From: Serratia sp. FDAARGOS_506 | Lineage (GTDB): Bacteria; Pseudomonadota; Gammaproteobacteria; Enterobacterales; Enterobacteriaceae | Length of the DNA stretch: 64,000 nucleotides | NCBI RefSeq assembly: GCF_003812745.1 | Contig: NZ_CP033831.1 | Span: 3,658,001-3,722,000, forward strand | Direction of reading: 5' to 3' | In this document: piece after piece, positions 63,210 to 64,000 of the stretch | Layout: every line of letters starts with the position of its first letter | How positions within the stretch are numbered: the stretch's first letter is position 1 | Made by a program: the position numbers and the translations under genes | The notes under the pieces: generated by a model | What the model was told of the DNA's origin: nothing | The model's database searches: none | The model's input: the letters and a program-made list of their open reading frames with translations, nothing else

Positions 63210-64000
63210 CGCAGCCGCGCCTGCAGCCAAACGCTGAGCGGCGCGACGGCGACCGCGCTCAGCGCGCACAGCCATAACAGGCGTTGCAGACTAAACGGGG
63301 TGAGGCCGCTGCTCAGCAACGCGGAGGAGAGCAAAAAGGCCGCCGTGGCGCTCAGGTGTATCAGGGCGGTTTGCAGTACGCCAAAGGCGGCGCGCTGCCG
63401 AGCGTCCGGCCAGCGCATGCTCAGGGAAGAGATCGCCACCAGCCGCGCATAGGCCGCCGCGAGAAACGCGACCATGAACAGCTCGCCGCGATCGCCGCCG
63501 CGCGCCGCCAGCCACAGGCTGCCCAGGAGCAACAGCGTGGCACCCACCGTCAGCGTCACGGCGCCAAAGTGTTGCAGCCAGCGGCCCGCCAGTACGGTCG
63601 CCAGATAGCCGGCCACGCCGCCGATGAGAAACAGCCAGGGCAAATGCGCGTCTGCCACCTGTAGCCGCTGGGTGAGCACCGGCGCCAGCACCGGGATCAG
63701 CAGCATCGGGCTGAACTGCGTCAGGCCGGCGGCGGCGGCGAACAGCAGCAACCGGCGATCGAGCGCGACGGGCGCGGTAGCCCGTGGCTGCGGCGTATCC
63801 CTGGGAACGAACAGCGCGACCAAGACGGCCGCCAGCAGACACAGCCCGCCGATAGTCACCAGCGCGGCGCGCCAGCTCGCCACTTCGCACAGGTACAGCA
63901 TGCCCGGCATGCCGACAATGCTCACTAACGAAAAGGATGCGATCACCGTCGCCAACATTCTGCCGTGCAGCGTGGCCGGTGCGGCGTTGAGCAGCAGGCC
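63194..64000 (-). CDS. MFS transporter, 5' end cut by the window edge
   Basis: At least 268 residues of a major facilitator protein. The frame stays open to the right edge (upstream residues include GLLLNAAPATLHGR), so the start lies outside. About seven hydrophobic segments are visible. The segment TLHGRMLATVIASFSLVSIV and the later half resemble arabinose-efflux/AraJ-like permeases. The substrate is unknown. It is convergent with guaD. Confidence 0.8.
   Translation of the reverse strand, partial: GLLLNAAPATLHGRMLATVIASFSLVSIVGMPGMLYLCEVASWRAALVTIGGLCLLAAVLVALFVPRDTPQPRATAPVALDRRLLLFAAAAGLTQFSPMLLIPVLAPVLTQRLQVADAHLPWLFLIGGVAGYLATVLAGRWLQHFGAVTLTVGATLLLLGSLWLAARGGDRGELFMVAFLAAAYARLVAISSLSMRWPDARQRAAFGVLQTALIHLSATAAFLLSSALLSSGLTPFSLQRLLWLCALSAVAVAPLSVWLQARLRQRGA

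Overview
The window looks like chromosomal DNA of Serratia, most likely the S. marcescens group. The base composition is GC-rich. Most proteins are close to E. coli counterparts, and the ampR-ampC pair encodes a Serratia-type class C beta-lactamase. From about 7.9 kb rightwards the gene order follows, in reverse, the E. coli block dtpA-nth-rsx-ydgK-ydgJ-add-malYXI-ydgA-manA-fumC-tus-ynfM-ynfL-mlc-ynfK-clcB-ynfABD-ydfG. In E. coli this block lies beside the replication terminus. A tus gene with a Ter site in its promoter and four perfect 13-bp matS (MatP-binding) sites place this window in the Ter macrodomain too.

Layout. (1) 1-7.5 kb: an accessory block bounded by two inverted copies of a hairpin-rich repeat. 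It holds a RidA-like protein lacking the key Arg, an APH(6)-type phosphotransferase, a cupin, an O-methyltransferase, a divergent benE/sutR-like pair sharing two palindromic operators, and a Tat-exported S9 peptidase. (2) 7.1-7.9 kb: a mosaic of hairpin modules. (3) 7.9-18.5 kb: dtpA, nth and the Rsx (Rnf) electron-transport genes. The rsx operon is split between rsxC and rsxD by a divergent gene for a Rob-like AraC regulator. (4) 18.7-26.8 kb: ydgJ, a bile-acid-type symporter, a small NTPase, add and the malYXI locus with MalI operators. (5) 26.8-31.2 kb: ampR-ampC followed by a second LysR/serine-hydrolase pair. (6) 31.3-38.7 kb: ydgA, manA, a small secreted protein, fumC, a WYL regulator, a VOC protein and tus-Ter. 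(7) 39-42.2 kb: two glycosidases likely to act on peptidoglycan fragments (GH3 and DigH). (8) 42.3-52.6 kb: ynfM/ynfL, mlc, ynfK (bioD2), a DUF2938/MerR pair, clcB and an OsmU-type compatible-solute ABC importer. (9) 53-57.3 kb: a 14-TM efflux pump, ynfD, ynfB, ynfA, ydfG and a GNAT acetyltransferase. (10) 57.5-64 kb: fecA-fecR-fecI without fecBCDE, guaD behind a probable sigma-54 promoter, and a truncated MFS gene at the right edge.

Themes. Redox control links Rsx (which resets SoxR in E. coli), the Rob-like regulator and fumC. Cell-wall sensing may link AmpR/AmpC with the GH3 and DigH enzymes. Carbon control is represented by Mlc, MalI and candidate CRP sites. The orientations of Ter and of the FtsK-guiding GGGNAGGG octamers agree that replication normally crosses this window left to right, with dif expected beyond the right edge. 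No tRNA, rRNA, CRISPR array or transposase was seen. The strongest leads are the repeat-bounded block, the Rob-like gene inside the rsx operon, the matS cluster and the sigma-54 promoter of guaD.
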